The translations under genes were made by a program, and so were the position numbers. This document shows, piece by piece, positions 26,655 to 35,793 of a stretch of 64,000 bases of DNA (positions within the stretch are counted from its first letter, which is position 1; each line of letters starts with the position of its first letter). This stretch comes from Spirosomataceae bacterium TFI 002. Lineage in GTDB: Bacteria > Bacteroidota > Bacteroidia > Cytophagales > Spirosomataceae. Where the stretch lies: assembly GCA_900230115.1 (NCBI GenBank), contig LT907983.1:2480001-2544000 (forward strand). The letters run 5' to 3'. The notes beneath the pieces were generated by a model. That model worked only from the letters and a program-made list of their open reading frames with translations. It was not told the origin of the DNA and made no database searches.

Positions 26655-27471
26655 CAAAACCTGGCTTTCTCTTTTCCAAAAAAGCATCTCTTCCTTCTTT
26701 GGCTTCTTCTGTCATGTAGCCTAACCTGGTAGCTTCACCAGCAAAAATTTGTTGACCCACGAGCCCATCATCTATCATGTTGAAAGCAAATTTGAGCATT
26801 CTGATTGCCATTGGGCTCTTTTCTAGGATTTTTTGTGCCCATTCATAAGCTGTTTGCTCCAATGTTTCATGTGGAACAACTGCGTTTACCATTCCCATTT
26901 CGAAGGCTTCTTGAGCAGAATAATCTAAGCCTAAAAAGAAGATCTCTCGTGCACGTTTTTGGCCGACTTGCCTTGCAAGGTATGCTGAACCATATCCAGC
27001 GTCGTAGGAGGCTACATTTGCGTCAGTTTGCTTGAATATGGCGTGTTCTTTACTTGCAATTGTCATATCACACACAACATGTAAACTATGTCCGCCACCA
27101 ACTGCCCAACCCGGTACCACGGCTATTACTGGCTTGGTCATAAAACGAATTTGACGTTGGACATCTAAGATATTCAATCTTCCGACCCCAACTTCGTCTT
27201 TGTATCCGTCATTTCCTCTTGCGTTTTGGTCTCCTCCACTACAAAAAGCCCATTTCCCGTCTTTTGAAGAAGGACCCTCTCCCGAAAATAGGACAACACC
27301 AATGTCTCCATCATTACGAGCATCTTCAAAAGCATCAATGAGCTCAAAAACAGTTTTAGGTCTAAAAGCATTACGAACATCAGGCCTATTAAATGCTATG
27401 CGTGCAACTCCATCTGCTTTTTTGTAAGTGATATCTTCGTAAGTCTTTGCGGTAATCCAGTTGGGTTTCAT
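26632..27471 (-). CDS. menB: 1,4-dihydroxy-2-naphthoyl-CoA synthase
   Basis: MenB closes the second ring in menaquinone synthesis, turning o-succinylbenzoyl-CoA into 1,4-dihydroxy-2-naphthoyl-CoA. The 279-residue crotonase-fold protein has the MenB signatures RPDVRNAFRPKTV near residue 29, FCSGGDQNARG near 76, GWAVGGGHSLHVVCD near 121, a DAGYGSAYLARQVG block, and a C-terminal EGRDAFLEKRKPGF. This pattern separates MenB from ordinary enoyl-CoA hydratases. It implies menaquinone as the respiratory quinone. It is encoded apart from other men genes. A 15/16 parS-like word lies in its coding sequence at 26863-26878. Confidence 0.95.
   Translation of the reverse strand: MKPNWITAKTYEDITYKKADGVARIAFNRPDVRNAFRPKTVFELIDAFEDARNDGDIGVVLFSGEGPSSKDGKWAFCSGGDQNARGNDGYKDEVGVGRLNILDVQRQIRFMTKPVIAVVPGWAVGGGHSLHVVCDMTIASKEHAIFKQTDANVASYDAGYGSAYLARQVGQKRAREIFFLGLDYSAQEAFEMGMVNAVVPHETLEQTAYEWAQKILEKSPMAIRMLKFAFNMIDDGLVGQQIFAGEATRLGYMTEEAKEGRDAFLEKRKPGFDKFKKYS
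26863..26878. promoter_or_regulatory. parS-like site inside menB (15/16 match)
   Basis: TGTTTCATGTGGAACA differs from the perfect parS site at 17690 by one base in the central CACGTG. An approximate chance estimate for a match this good in 64 kb is well under one in a hundred. It lies about 5 kb to the right of the proposed origin, with the intergenic pair about 4 kb to its left. Confidence 0.6.
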
Positions 27472-27658
27472 AGTTTTTAGTTTGTATGCGAAATTAAGCC
27501 CTAGTTTTCAGACTATAAAACTAATGTGAATTGTTTGATCAAATAAGTAACATGGCTAGTGCACTTCTATCTTGTCTGTAAAACCTGTCGAGTTCTGTTT
27601 ATTTGAATGTAGACTTCTTACTAAACGAAAACGCTGAGTTTGAACAGAAGGAGGGAAG

Positions 27659-28558
27659 TCAACGCTCTGGTTTTGCCTTGACACTATCCACTACAGCCTC
27701 AATACTGCTAACACTAGATATACCAAAAAAGCCAACAGCCTTTACTTTAGAATTTTCATCTCTATTCACAATATTGGTAGGAATATTAGCTGGTGGAGTG
27801 GCAAAAATACCTCCATTTGCAGACTCTTGACGGATCTGAAAGAGGTAGTAGTAGGCTTCATTTGTAATAGACCAAAGCTCCACTTTTGTTTTATCACCAT
27901 GACGATAGAGTCCATCGTTAATGGATTGTCTTATTGGTAAAATAAATAAAAGACCGTCTGAACCAGCACCGGGAGAAAAACTGGCATCATAGGCAATTGA
28001 AAGGTTAGAAGGGTTATTTATCAATGTATCATTCTTAGTTGTTCTAATCCAATAGGTGTCATTTTGTCCATCAAAATCCTTGGCATAAAACTGACCTAAA
28101 AAACCCTTTTGAGGCCCTCCATCTGGTGGCGAGACTGGAAAAGTGAAGTTTTCGAAGCTGATTGAGTCAATTTTTGGTACACGTTTTTGTGAAGAAATTG
28201 AAACATATTCTTGTCCATCGTATGTGATGTATAAAGCATACATAGCATCAACTTGTAAAAAAGGTTCTCCTTGTAACACGTAATTCCCATCGTTTAGTAC
28301 ATCTACAAAACTGTGTGCTGTGCTATCACTTTCGAAAACAGTTACAGTTGCTCCAAGTGCCGGCCGAGGGTCAGAATTATCGAAATATGGCTGGGAGAGG
28401 GTTAGTTTAATTACTTGTGGCTCTGGTTTGTCTGTTAGCCAAGCATCTACGACTAGTTGAGTAACTCCATCCTTAATTTCTAAATCAATAACGTCTTCAC
28501 AGCTCCAAATTGAAATAGGAAAACCAATAATGAATATATATGCTATTAACTTTTTCAT
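27659..28558 (-). CDS. DUF4249 lipoprotein
   Basis: This 299-residue protein has a lipoprotein signal ending in WSC (C20) and is followed by the CEDVIDLEIKDG... start typical of DUF4249, a Bacteroidota family of surface or periplasmic lipoproteins encoded beside TonB-dependent receptors. Conserved-looking parts are LVVDAWLTDKPEPQVIKL, a GATVTVFES beta segment, and an IRQESANGGIFATPP block near the C-terminus. The TonB-receptor gene ends 6 bases before it starts, so the two form an operon. It probably helps capture the receptor's ligand, which is unknown. Confidence 0.85.
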   Translation of the reverse strand: MKKLIAYIFIIGFPISIWSCEDVIDLEIKDGVTQLVVDAWLTDKPEPQVIKLTLSQPYFDNSDPRPALGATVTVFESDSTAHSFVDVLNDGNYVLQGEPFLQVDAMYALYITYDGQEYVSISSQKRVPKIDSISFENFTFPVSPPDGGPQKGFLGQFYAKDFDGQNDTYWIRTTKNDTLINNPSNLSIAYDASFSPGAGSDGLLFILPIRQSINDGLYRHGDKTKVELWSITNEAYYYLFQIRQESANGGIFATPPANIPTNIVNRDENSKVKAVGFFGISSVSSIEAVVDSVKAKPER

Positions 28559-28564
28559 ATTAGA

Positions 28565-30919
28565 TCAAAACTTAAAATTGTATGTAACTGCAGGTAGTAT
28601 TGCTGCAAAAACTGAGTAGGAGATAGCTTGAGTTTGAGCTACATTATCGGGGTCCTGTTGGACATATACCGAAAAGGGGTTTCGTCGATTATAGACATTG
28701 TAGACAGAAAACACCCATTCGCTTTCTCCCTTTTTGAATAAAGCATGCTTGTTTTTACGAGTTGCTGCAAGGTCTAGTCTATGAGATGCAGGTATACGAT
28801 AGCTATTTCTGGAGTCATTTACGTCATGCGGTAATGCTATTCCTTGCCATATGAACTTGTTGGTAGGAAAACTTGCTGGTGTACCACTCGAGAGAGAAAA
28901 GGTACTCGAAAAGCTCCATTTTTTACCTTTGTCGTATATTGAAACTACGGACAGGTTATGAGTCTTATCAATCCTAGCAGGAAACCATTCTGAGTTATTT
29001 ATTCCTTCCACTAGTCTTTCAGTTCTGGCAAGGGTATAACTGACCCACCCATTAAAAATGCCTCTTGTTTTTTTAACATAAAACTCGGCACCATAAGCCC
29101 TACCATCACCTGATAATAAATCTGCCTCTACTGCTGGATTTAAGAGCAAATCTGCATTTCTTACATAATCTACTTGGTTTTGGAGCTTTTTGTAATACAG
29201 CTCAATTGAGCTTTCATACATGTTTTTGCCAAAATTTTTGAAAAGGCCTACGGCCACTTGATCAGCTATTTGGGGCTTTATATTGTTGCTACTTGGAGTC
29301 CAAACATCTAATGGCGATGAAGCGGTTGTATTTGAGAGTAAATGTAAGTATTGAGCTAGGCGATTATAACTGAGCTTTACGGACGTGCTTTTATTTACCC
29401 CTATATTCATTGAGAAGCGGGGTTCAAAGTTTCCATATGTTTGAATTGATTGACCTGATGTGAATGCTTTAAACTCGCTAATTGGCTTTCGCTCTCCAGC
29501 AGTTGAATTTGCTTCATCTAATATAATAGCTGTGCCCTTACCCAAATAGTTATAGTAAGAATACCTCAAGCCGTATTGAAGTGATATTTTATCGTTAATT
29601 TTTTGCTCGTTAGCGACATATAGAGATCCTTCAAATGCATATTTTGGGTCTAAGCCAATGGTCCTTTTTTCTCCTCCAGAAACTGCTGTTGCTACTCCTG
29701 GGTTAAAAGTGTAATAGATCGCCTGTCCGCCAAAACTTATGGTATTCTTAGGATTGGCATAGTAACTAAAATCAGGTTTAATACTGTAATTCACGATATC
29801 ACTATTCCACTCAAATGAGTCTTGGTCATCAGAGTCTGTAAGGTCGCTATCAAGGGCATATTGATAATTGCTGTAAAAGACAGTAGTGTTCAGAAACAGC
29901 TTTTCATTAAAAATGTGGTTCCAGCGGAAAGAGGTAGTACTATTACCCCAATCAAATCCAAAATCGGCTCCGAATACATCTCTTCCGAAATAGCCAGATA
30001 GGTAAATAGTATTCTTGTCGTTTATCTTATAGTTTGCTTTTGCCGTGAGGTCGTAAAAATAAAAGCGAGTGTCTTTCAAGTCTTCTTTCAAAAATGGCTT
30101 TGCTAAGACGTCAATATACGAGCGTCGTCCAGCAACAATAAATGACCCTTTTTTGTTGAAAAGTGGACTTTCTACTGCAAAACGAGAGAATATTGTTCCT
30201 AAGCCGCCTGAAACTTCTAGCTTTTTTGCATTCCCTTCTTTCATTCTTACATCAAGAATAGAAGAAATTCGCCCACCGTATTGTGCTGGAATACCGCCTT
30301 TTATGAGCTTAACATCTTTGATTGCGTCTGGATTAAAAACCGAAAAGAAACCAAATAAGTGAGAAGAGTTAAAAACGGGTGCTTCATCTAATAGAACAAG
30401 GTTTTGGTCAACTCCACCACCACGAACATTAAATCCGGAAGCCCCTTCACCAACAGAGCTTACACCTGGTAAAAATTGAATACTCCTTATGACATCAACT
30501 TCACCTAAAAATGCTGGCATTTTCTTGATGGTTTTCATTTCCACCTTATTAACCGACATTTCCATACTTTTTACATTTTCATCGGCTCTTTCAGCAGTAA
30601 CAACAACCTCTTGTAGTTGTAGTTCTTCTTCCCCAAGTTCAAGGTTCAATGTTTTGTTTTGATCCAAAACAACACTTTTATTTAAGCTTTTAAACCCAAT
30701 ATAGGATATTTGCAAAGTGTAGGAACCAGAGGGAATTGTGAGGGAGTAAAAACCATATGCGTTGGTTTGGGTACCAACATTGGCTTCTTTAATGTAAATT
30801 GACACGCCAATTAAATCTTCGCCGTTTGACGCGTCTTTTATCGTTCCGCTTAGGGTATAGTTTTGTGCCATTCCTTGATAAATTAACAAGGATAGTATTA
30901 ATGTTAATAGCTTTTTCAT
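28565..30919 (-). CDS. TonB-dependent receptor with carboxypeptidase-like N-domain
   Basis: This 784-residue outer-membrane transporter has a signal peptide (cleavage near residue 18), a carboxypeptidase D regulatory-like beta domain (about 20-105, SGTIKDASNGEDLIGVSIYI and YTLQISYIGFKSL), a plug domain (about 110-230, with FNVRGGGVDQNLVLLDEAP and a GGIPAQYGGRISSILD block), then a beta-barrel ending in an aromatic residue (VTYNFKF). It imports a large or scarce ligand using TonB energy. The partner is the DUF4249 gene just downstream. No SusD is present, so it is not a classical Sus polysaccharide system. The ligand cannot be told. Confidence 0.92.
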   Translation of the reverse strand: MKKLLTLILSLLIYQGMAQNYTLSGTIKDASNGEDLIGVSIYIKEANVGTQTNAYGFYSLTIPSGSYTLQISYIGFKSLNKSVVLDQNKTLNLELGEEELQLQEVVVTAERADENVKSMEMSVNKVEMKTIKKMPAFLGEVDVIRSIQFLPGVSSVGEGASGFNVRGGGVDQNLVLLDEAPVFNSSHLFGFFSVFNPDAIKDVKLIKGGIPAQYGGRISSILDVRMKEGNAKKLEVSGGLGTIFSRFAVESPLFNKKGSFIVAGRRSYIDVLAKPFLKEDLKDTRFYFYDLTAKANYKINDKNTIYLSGYFGRDVFGADFGFDWGNSTTSFRWNHIFNEKLFLNTTVFYSNYQYALDSDLTDSDDQDSFEWNSDIVNYSIKPDFSYYANPKNTISFGGQAIYYTFNPGVATAVSGGEKRTIGLDPKYAFEGSLYVANEQKINDKISLQYGLRYSYYNYLGKGTAIILDEANSTAGERKPISEFKAFTSGQSIQTYGNFEPRFSMNIGVNKSTSVKLSYNRLAQYLHLLSNTTASSPLDVWTPSSNNIKPQIADQVAVGLFKNFGKNMYESSIELYYKKLQNQVDYVRNADLLLNPAVEADLLSGDGRAYGAEFYVKKTRGIFNGWVSYTLARTERLVEGINNSEWFPARIDKTHNLSVVSIYDKGKKWSFSSTFSLSSGTPASFPTNKFIWQGIALPHDVNDSRNSYRIPASHRLDLAATRKNKHALFKKGESEWVFSVYNVYNRRNPFSVYVQQDPDNVAQTQAISYSVFAAILPAVTYNFKF

Positions 30920-31072
30920 TGATAAGTACGGCCTATATGTATGGACCTATACCTTAACCAACGAAAAGAATGTTTAGTTTGTAACATATTGGATTAAATA
31001 AATATGAAAAAGGCTTAAGAGAATCAATATTAAAAAAATTTAATAAGTAATTAGAACTCCTTGTATATTCAG

Positions 31073-31080
31073 TACCTTTG
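31073..31080 (+). promoter_or_regulatory. Possible -7 element of nagB
   Basis: TACCTTTG matches TAnnTTTG 33 bases before the ATG at 31114. This overlaps an alternative TTG start, which supports the ATG as the real start. Confidence 0.4.
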
Positions 31081-31113
31081 TCTAAATTAATTGACCTATC
31101 CAATACCAATTGC

Positions 31114-33033
31114 ATGAATAATCAAATTATTAGAGAGCCAATCGCCTACGAAAAAATACCAACTAGGATATTTTCTGATACAAAAGATGCTTCTATTTCG
31201 GTAGCAAATGAAATTGCAGACCTAATCAAAAGTAAAGCAAAACAGAACAAAAAAGCTGTTTTAGGTCTTGCCACTGGATCTTCTCCAAAAACAGTGTATG
31301 CTGAACTTATCAGAATGCATAAAGAGGAGGGATTAAGTTTTCAAAATGTGGTTTCATTTAATTTGGATGAATATTATCCAATGGAGCCAGATGCTGTTCA
31401 GAGTTATTGGAGATTTATGCGTGAGCAACTTTTTGATCATGTGGACATGCCCGAAGATCAAATCAACATTCCTATTGGAACACTCGCTCCTGAAAAAATT
31501 CAGGCATTTTGTAATGAATATGAAAAGAAAATTGAAAAACTGGGAGGTTTAGATTTTCAATTATTGGGAATAGGAGGGAACGGTCACATTGGTTTTAACG
31601 AGCCAGGATCTTTAATGAACTCTCGCACAAGGCTAATGATGCTTGATCATACTACTAGGGCGGCCGCTACAGGCGACTTTGGTGGAGAACTTAACAAAGT
31701 ACCTAGAAAAGCAATTACACTCGGTGTAGATAAAATTTTAAAGGCGAAGAGAATTGTTCTTTTAGCATGGGGGGAAAGAAAAGCTCCCATGATTTCTGAT
31801 GCTGTAGAGGGTGATGTTACTGCAAATAATCCTTCTTCGTACCTACAGACTCACCCAAATGCACTTTTTGTTGTGGACGAAGCAGCCGCTTCAGGTCTAA
31901 CGAGAATGAAAACGCCTTGGATGGTAGAGGCTGTTGAATGGGCCAATGAAATGGTTAAAAAGGCCATAACCAATATGGCTCTCAAAATTGGTAAGCCAGT
32001 ACTAAAGCTAACCAACGAGGATTATAACGATAATGGATTAAGTGACTTACTTGCTCAACACGGAAGAGCATATGATCTTAATATTGACATTTTCAACCAA
32101 CTTCAGCACACTATAACTGGCTGGCCAGGTGGAAAACCCAATGCGGATGACACCAATCGTCCAGAAAGAGCTCAACCAGCAAAAAAACGTTGTATTATAT
32201 TTAGCCCACACCCAGATGATGATATTATCTCTATGGGAGGAACTTTCCAACGTCTTGTTGATCAAGGTCATGAAGTTCATGTGGCCTATCAAACTTCAGG
32301 AAACATTGCCGTATCGGATGAAGAGGCTTTACGTTTTATAGACTTTGTAGTTGATTATAACGATGGCTTCAATATACAGAGTGCTAAAGCACAATCTATA
32401 TTTGCAAATGCTAAAAACTTCCTTAGAAATAAGAAAGACAGCGAGTTAGACTCAGAAGATGTGCGTAAAGTTAAAGGCCTTATCCGTATGGGTGAAGCAA
32501 AAGCGACTTGTAGATATGTAGGTATTCCTATCGAAAATGCTCATTTCCTCCATATGCCGTTTTATGAGACTGGAAAAGTTCAAAAAATGCCTTTGGGAGT
32601 AGAAGATGTCAACGTTGTTGCTGATCTTATAGAAGAGATAAAACCCCACCAAATATACGCCGCTGGAGATCTTGCAGATCCACATGGCACACACAAAGTA
32701 TGTCTCGATGCTGTTTTTGCGGCAATGAGGAAACTAGAGCACAATAACTTTATGAAAGATTGTTGGTTATGGTTGTACCGTGGAGCATGGGCTGAGTGGG
32801 ATATTCATGAGATCGAAATGGCAGTACCTATGAGTCCAGATCAGGTAATGCAAAAGCGTCTAGGTATATTCAAACACCAGTCGCAAAAAGATGGTGTAGT
32901 TTTTCAGGGAGCCGACTCAAGGGAGTTTTGGCAACGTGCTGAAGAGCGAAATCAAGCGACCGCAGAGCTATATAATAAGCTTGGGTTGGCAGAGTATGCA
33001 GCCATGGAAGCGTTCGTTAGGTGGAAAGGATAA
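31114..33033 (+). CDS. nagB: Glucosamine-6-phosphate deaminase fused to PIG-L deacetylase
   Basis: This 639-residue protein joins two enzymes. Residues about 1-270 are NagB: LGLATGSSPKTVYAELI, FNLDEYYP with the catalytic Asp, and GIGGNGHIGFNEPG. This half turns glucosamine-6-phosphate into fructose-6-phosphate and ammonia. Residues about 360-630 are a PIG-L/LmbE zinc deacetylase: SPHPDDDIISMGG with the metal-binding H-x-D-D, and a DPHGTHK motif. The second half could deacetylate an N-acetylglucosamine compound and feed the first; that is inference. The frame is open from a TTG at 31078, but ATG 31114 gives the usual family N-terminus (REPIAYEKIPTRIF). It is divergent from the TonB receptor. 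Confidence 0.93.
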   Translation: MNNQIIREPIAYEKIPTRIFSDTKDASISVANEIADLIKSKAKQNKKAVLGLATGSSPKTVYAELIRMHKEEGLSFQNVVSFNLDEYYPMEPDAVQSYWRFMREQLFDHVDMPEDQINIPIGTLAPEKIQAFCNEYEKKIEKLGGLDFQLLGIGGNGHIGFNEPGSLMNSRTRLMMLDHTTRAAATGDFGGELNKVPRKAITLGVDKILKAKRIVLLAWGERKAPMISDAVEGDVTANNPSSYLQTHPNALFVVDEAAASGLTRMKTPWMVEAVEWANEMVKKAITNMALKIGKPVLKLTNEDYNDNGLSDLLAQHGRAYDLNIDIFNQLQHTITGWPGGKPNADDTNRPERAQPAKKRCIIFSPHPDDDIISMGGTFQRLVDQGHEVHVAYQTSGNIAVSDEEALRFIDFVVDYNDGFNIQSAKAQSIFANAKNFLRNKKDSELDSEDVRKVKGLIRMGEAKATCRYVGIPIENAHFLHMPFYETGKVQKMPLGVEDVNVVADLIEEIKPHQIYAAGDLADPHGTHKVCLDAVFAAMRKLEHNNFMKDCWLWLYRGAWAEWDIHEIEMAVPMSPDQVMQKRLGIFKHQSQKDGVVFQGADSREFWQRAEERNQATAELYNKLGLAEYAAMEAFVRWKG

Positions 33034-33202
33034 CAAAAACGGGTTGATTGTCTCTCGAAAGGGCTTACCGTAAAATAAATTTTAGATCTTTTTCTGTTCA
33101 GGATTGTACAAATTTTGCGAAAAATATAACTTTAGCAAGAGTTGGTACGTTATTTGTTTGAATCTATATCCGAAACGTGTTTCCAATCAAAACCTAACAG
33201 AA

Positions 33203-33361
33203 ATGAAAAAAGTTAATGTGTTTATGATCGTTCAGTGGCTAATCTTTATGCCATTGATTTTACCATTAGGAATAATTACTGGTGCTTTCGAGGGAATTAA
33301 GAAAACATTTGACCAAGCTGTCGCCGACGTTCTCAACAACGGTGAAGAAGCAACGGTTTAA
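33203..33361 (+). CDS. Small single-pass membrane protein (52 aa)
   Basis: The reading frame is open from 33104, but ATG 33203 starts a neat 52-residue protein: two Lys, a hydrophobic helix (about residues 5-25, VFMIVQWLIFMPLILPLGII), then a short charged tail ending NNGEEATV. I do not recognise it. Its coding character and good membrane helix suggest it is real. Its stop overlaps the convergent rluA-family stop by four bases, and a strong terminator for it lies inside that gene at 33440-33472. Confidence 0.6.
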   Translation: MKKVNVFMIVQWLIFMPLILPLGIITGAFEGIKKTFDQAVADVLNNGEEATV

Positions 33362-34080
33362 TGTAAGAAACCTAGTGTCTTGTCTTTCACCTCTTCGGTG
33401 TCAAGCATAAGAAACTCTTCCCAGAAAGGATTTTGTGGTAAAGGAGCCTTACACAAAATAGGCTCCTTTTTTATTGGGTGATTGAAATATACCCTCCTGG
33501 CATGCAGATTAATTGACTTATCTGGGTTTGGCCTGTCAAATCCGTACTTCAAATCCCCTCGTATCGGACAACCCATACTGGCAAGTTGAACTCTAATTTG
33601 ATGAGACCTACCTGTAATAGGCTCTACTTCAATCAAATGGTACTTATTGATTGTTCCAATGTACTTATAATTAAGCTCAGCTTTTTGACTCCCTTCTACT
33701 TCTTCATCGTAGGCTCTAACGGTATTATTTTCACTGTTTTTAACTAGCCAATGTACTAATTTTCCTTGCTTAATCTTTGGCTTCTTTCTCGTGATTGCCC
33801 AATAAGTCTTTTGAATATCTCGCTTACGAAAGATCTCATTCATTCTCTCAAGCCCTTTTGAGGTACGAGCAAATATCACTAAACCGCTCACGGGTCTATC
33901 TAGTCGGTGAATAGTGCCTAGGAAAACATCTCCTGGCTTTTCATACTTTACCTTGATGTATTCCTTCACATGCTCTTCTAGTGTCTTATCGCCTGTCTTA
34001 TCGCCGTGCACAAGCACACCAGATCGCTTATTTACAATGATAAGGTGGTTGTCTTCGTATATTGGATCAAATGCTTTCAT
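33358..34080 (-). CDS. RluA family pseudouridine synthase
   Basis: This 240-residue enzyme isomerises uridine to pseudouridine in ribosomal or transfer RNA. The catalytic-Asp motif is HRLDRPVSGLVIFARTSKGL near residues 63-82, with earlier VNKRSGVLVH and later EVEPITGRSHQIRVQLA and GDLKYGF blocks typical of the RluA/RluC/RluD family. There is no S4 domain. The exact target uridine cannot be told. The frame opens at 34137, but the ATG at 34080 gives the usual start close to the IYEDNHLIIVNK strand. The gene's 3' end overlaps the small membrane gene by four bases. Confidence 0.92.
   Translation of the reverse strand: MKAFDPIYEDNHLIIVNKRSGVLVHGDKTGDKTLEEHVKEYIKVKYEKPGDVFLGTIHRLDRPVSGLVIFARTSKGLERMNEIFRKRDIQKTYWAITRKKPKIKQGKLVHWLVKNSENNTVRAYDEEVEGSQKAELNYKYIGTINKYHLIEVEPITGRSHQIRVQLASMGCPIRGDLKYGFDRPNPDKSINLHARRVYFNHPIKKEPILCKAPLPQNPFWEEFLMLDTEEVKDKTLGFLH
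33440..33472 (+). terminator. Strong plus-strand terminator inside the rluA-family gene
   Basis: AAAGGAGCC (33440-33448) pairs with GGCTCCTTT (33461-33469), followed by a run of T. It is a textbook terminator for the plus-strand 52-residue gene, but it lies about 80-110 bases inside the convergent rluA-family coding sequence. Confidence 0.8.
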
Positions 34081-34124
34081 ATCTTTCTTTAATGTTATCT
34101 GTTTCTGGTAGCTTAATACCTTTT

Positions 34125-34177
34125 GTTGAAAGTTCAAGGTTAAAAGTAACTTTCAACTTTTGACGTTCAACCTTCAA
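34125..34177. repeat. Low-complexity GTTGAA/TTCAAC repeat between dxr and rluA-family genes
   Basis: The tract is built of short related words (GTTGAAAGTT, GTTCAAGGTT, AACTTTCAAC, GTTCAACCTTCAAC). TTGAAAGTT at 34126-34134 and AACTTTCAA at 34148-34156 form an inverted repeat. It covers the last codons of dxr and part of the 86-base gap. It could be a decayed intergenic repeat or a transcript hairpin. Confidence 0.5.
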
Positions 34178-35324
34178 CCAAGCTTAATGCTACTTCCCTT
34201 GTTCTGCTATCACTTGCTATGTAGTCGTCAATTGTTGGCTTAGCGACGTATTCCACTTTGGCCATACATGTTTCAATAATATCGGACATGCCTAAGAAAC
34301 TAACTTTATCTTTCAAAAACGCTTCGACTGCTACTTCATTTGCAGCATTTACAATACAAGCCAAATTCCCACCTTTCTTAAGTGCCTCAAACGCAAAACC
34401 TAAATTCCTAAAAGTTTCCATATCGGGCTTTTCGAAGGTAAGACTTGGGTAATTGACAAAATCAAACCTTGGAAAGTCAGATTTTAGTCGCTGCGGAAAA
34501 CCCAAAGCATATTGAATGGGCAACTTCATATCGGGCAAACCCATTTGTGCTTTCATGCTTCCATCTTCAAACTGTACGATAGAATGAACAATACTCTGTG
34601 GGTGCACAATAACATCTATTTGCTCTGCTTTCAAATCAAAAAGCCACTTTGCTTCTATTACTTCAAGACCCTTGTTCATAAGTGAAGCAGAGTCAATGGT
34701 TATTTTAGCTCCCATTTCCCAATTTGGGTGCTTGAGTGCTTGCTCTTTCTTTACCGTTTCAAGAAACTGTTTGTCTTTTCCTCTAAAAGGCCCTCCACTT
34801 GCCGTGAGAATGATCTTCTCTATCGGGTTCATATGTTCACCTACCAAACACTGAAATATAGCAGAATGCTCACTATCTACGGGTAAAATATCAACTCTGT
34901 TTTCAAGAGCTAGTTGAGTAATTATTTCACCAGCAACTACCAATGTTTCTTTGTTGGCAAGAGCTATGTGTTTTTTGGCATTGATAGCTCTAATCGTAGG
35001 CAAAAGACCAACATAGCCTACCAATGCTGTAAGAACCATATGAATACTCTCCATTTCCACGATTGAAGAAAGCGACTTTTCACCCGAATAAACCTTAATA
35101 TCTAGCGGGTCCAATGCGGCAAAAACTTTATCATAAAGTTTTTCATTGCTTATTACAACTGCATTTGGCTTGAATTGAGCTGCTTGTGCTATCAGTAAGT
35201 CTGCATTGTTTTGGGCTGTCAATACTTCTACCGCAAATAAGTCTTCATTCGCAGCAATGACTTCCAAGGCTTGAGTGCCTATAGAACCCGTAGAACCCAA
35301 TATTGCAATGTTTCTTTTCTCCAT
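34167..35324 (-). CDS. dxr: 1-deoxy-D-xylulose-5-phosphate reductoisomerase
   Basis: Dxr (IspC) makes 2-C-methyl-D-erythritol 4-phosphate in the MEP isoprenoid pathway, using NADPH. The 385-residue protein has the nucleotide-binding GSTGSIG motif near residue 8, ALANKETLVVAGE near 125, the metal-site block PVDSEHSAIFQCL near 150, TASGGPFRG, TIDSASLMNKGLEVIEA, and VNAANEVAVEAF near 345. The frame opens at 35342, but MEKRNIAILGSTG from ATG 35324 is the usual start. The stop lies within a repeat tract. Confidence 0.97.
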   Translation of the reverse strand: MEKRNIAILGSTGSIGTQALEVIAANEDLFAVEVLTAQNNADLLIAQAAQFKPNAVVISNEKLYDKVFAALDPLDIKVYSGEKSLSSIVEMESIHMVLTALVGYVGLLPTIRAINAKKHIALANKETLVVAGEIITQLALENRVDILPVDSEHSAIFQCLVGEHMNPIEKIILTASGGPFRGKDKQFLETVKKEQALKHPNWEMGAKITIDSASLMNKGLEVIEAKWLFDLKAEQIDVIVHPQSIVHSIVQFEDGSMKAQMGLPDMKLPIQYALGFPQRLKSDFPRFDFVNYPSLTFEKPDMETFRNLGFAFEALKKGGNLACIVNAANEVAVEAFLKDKVSFLGMSDIIETCMAKVEYVAKPTIDDYIASDSRTREVALSLVEG

Positions 35325-35496
35325 GCCTAATAATTTGTGCAAAGGTCTTAATTTTAGCTTGGATAAAATAGTTTTTGGAAAATGGGTTTCGTCAAACCAA
35401 ACCTTGCAGGCACATCATTAAAGAAATAGCGATATTTTAGGAATGGGAAAAGAAGTACTTTACAATTAACAGTTTAGAAAAAGCAAAACATCGCTC

Positions 35497-35793
35497 TCAA
35501 CCCTCCTCATAAAGCCTCAACCGGTTCTTTAAAGCACTTACTTCCTCTCTTAATTTTCTTTCTTTTTCGAGAAGCTGCAGCACAACGTCGATGCCTTCAA
35601 GGTTTACATTAAGCTCGTTATGGAGTCTTAATATCTTTTCAAGGTCACCAATGCCATCTTTGTGGATGTATTTACTTTGTTCAACGACCTCTATTTCAAT
35701 GAGTCCCATGTTATATAGAGAATCTACAAAGGTGACTTCGATGTTATAGTGAGTACAAATTGTTTCTGTCGAAATTAAGTGTTCTTGTTTCAT
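35497..35793 (-). CDS. cbpM: Chaperone modulator CbpM-like protein
   Basis: This 98-residue protein has the small MerR-like fold of CbpM, which binds the J-domain of CbpA and limits its co-chaperone activity. Visible features are a helix-turn-helix-like N-terminus with [17 protein letters not shown], a [20 protein letters not shown] helix, and a C-terminal leucine-rich helix. The best evidence is position: its start overlaps the cbpA stop by four bases (ATGA), which implies coupled translation. Confidence 0.88.
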   Translation of the reverse strand: MKQEHLISTETICTHYNIEVTFVDSLYNMGLIEIEVVEQSKYIHKDGIGDLEKILRLHNELNVNLEGIDVVLQLLEKERKLREEVSALKNRLRLYEEG

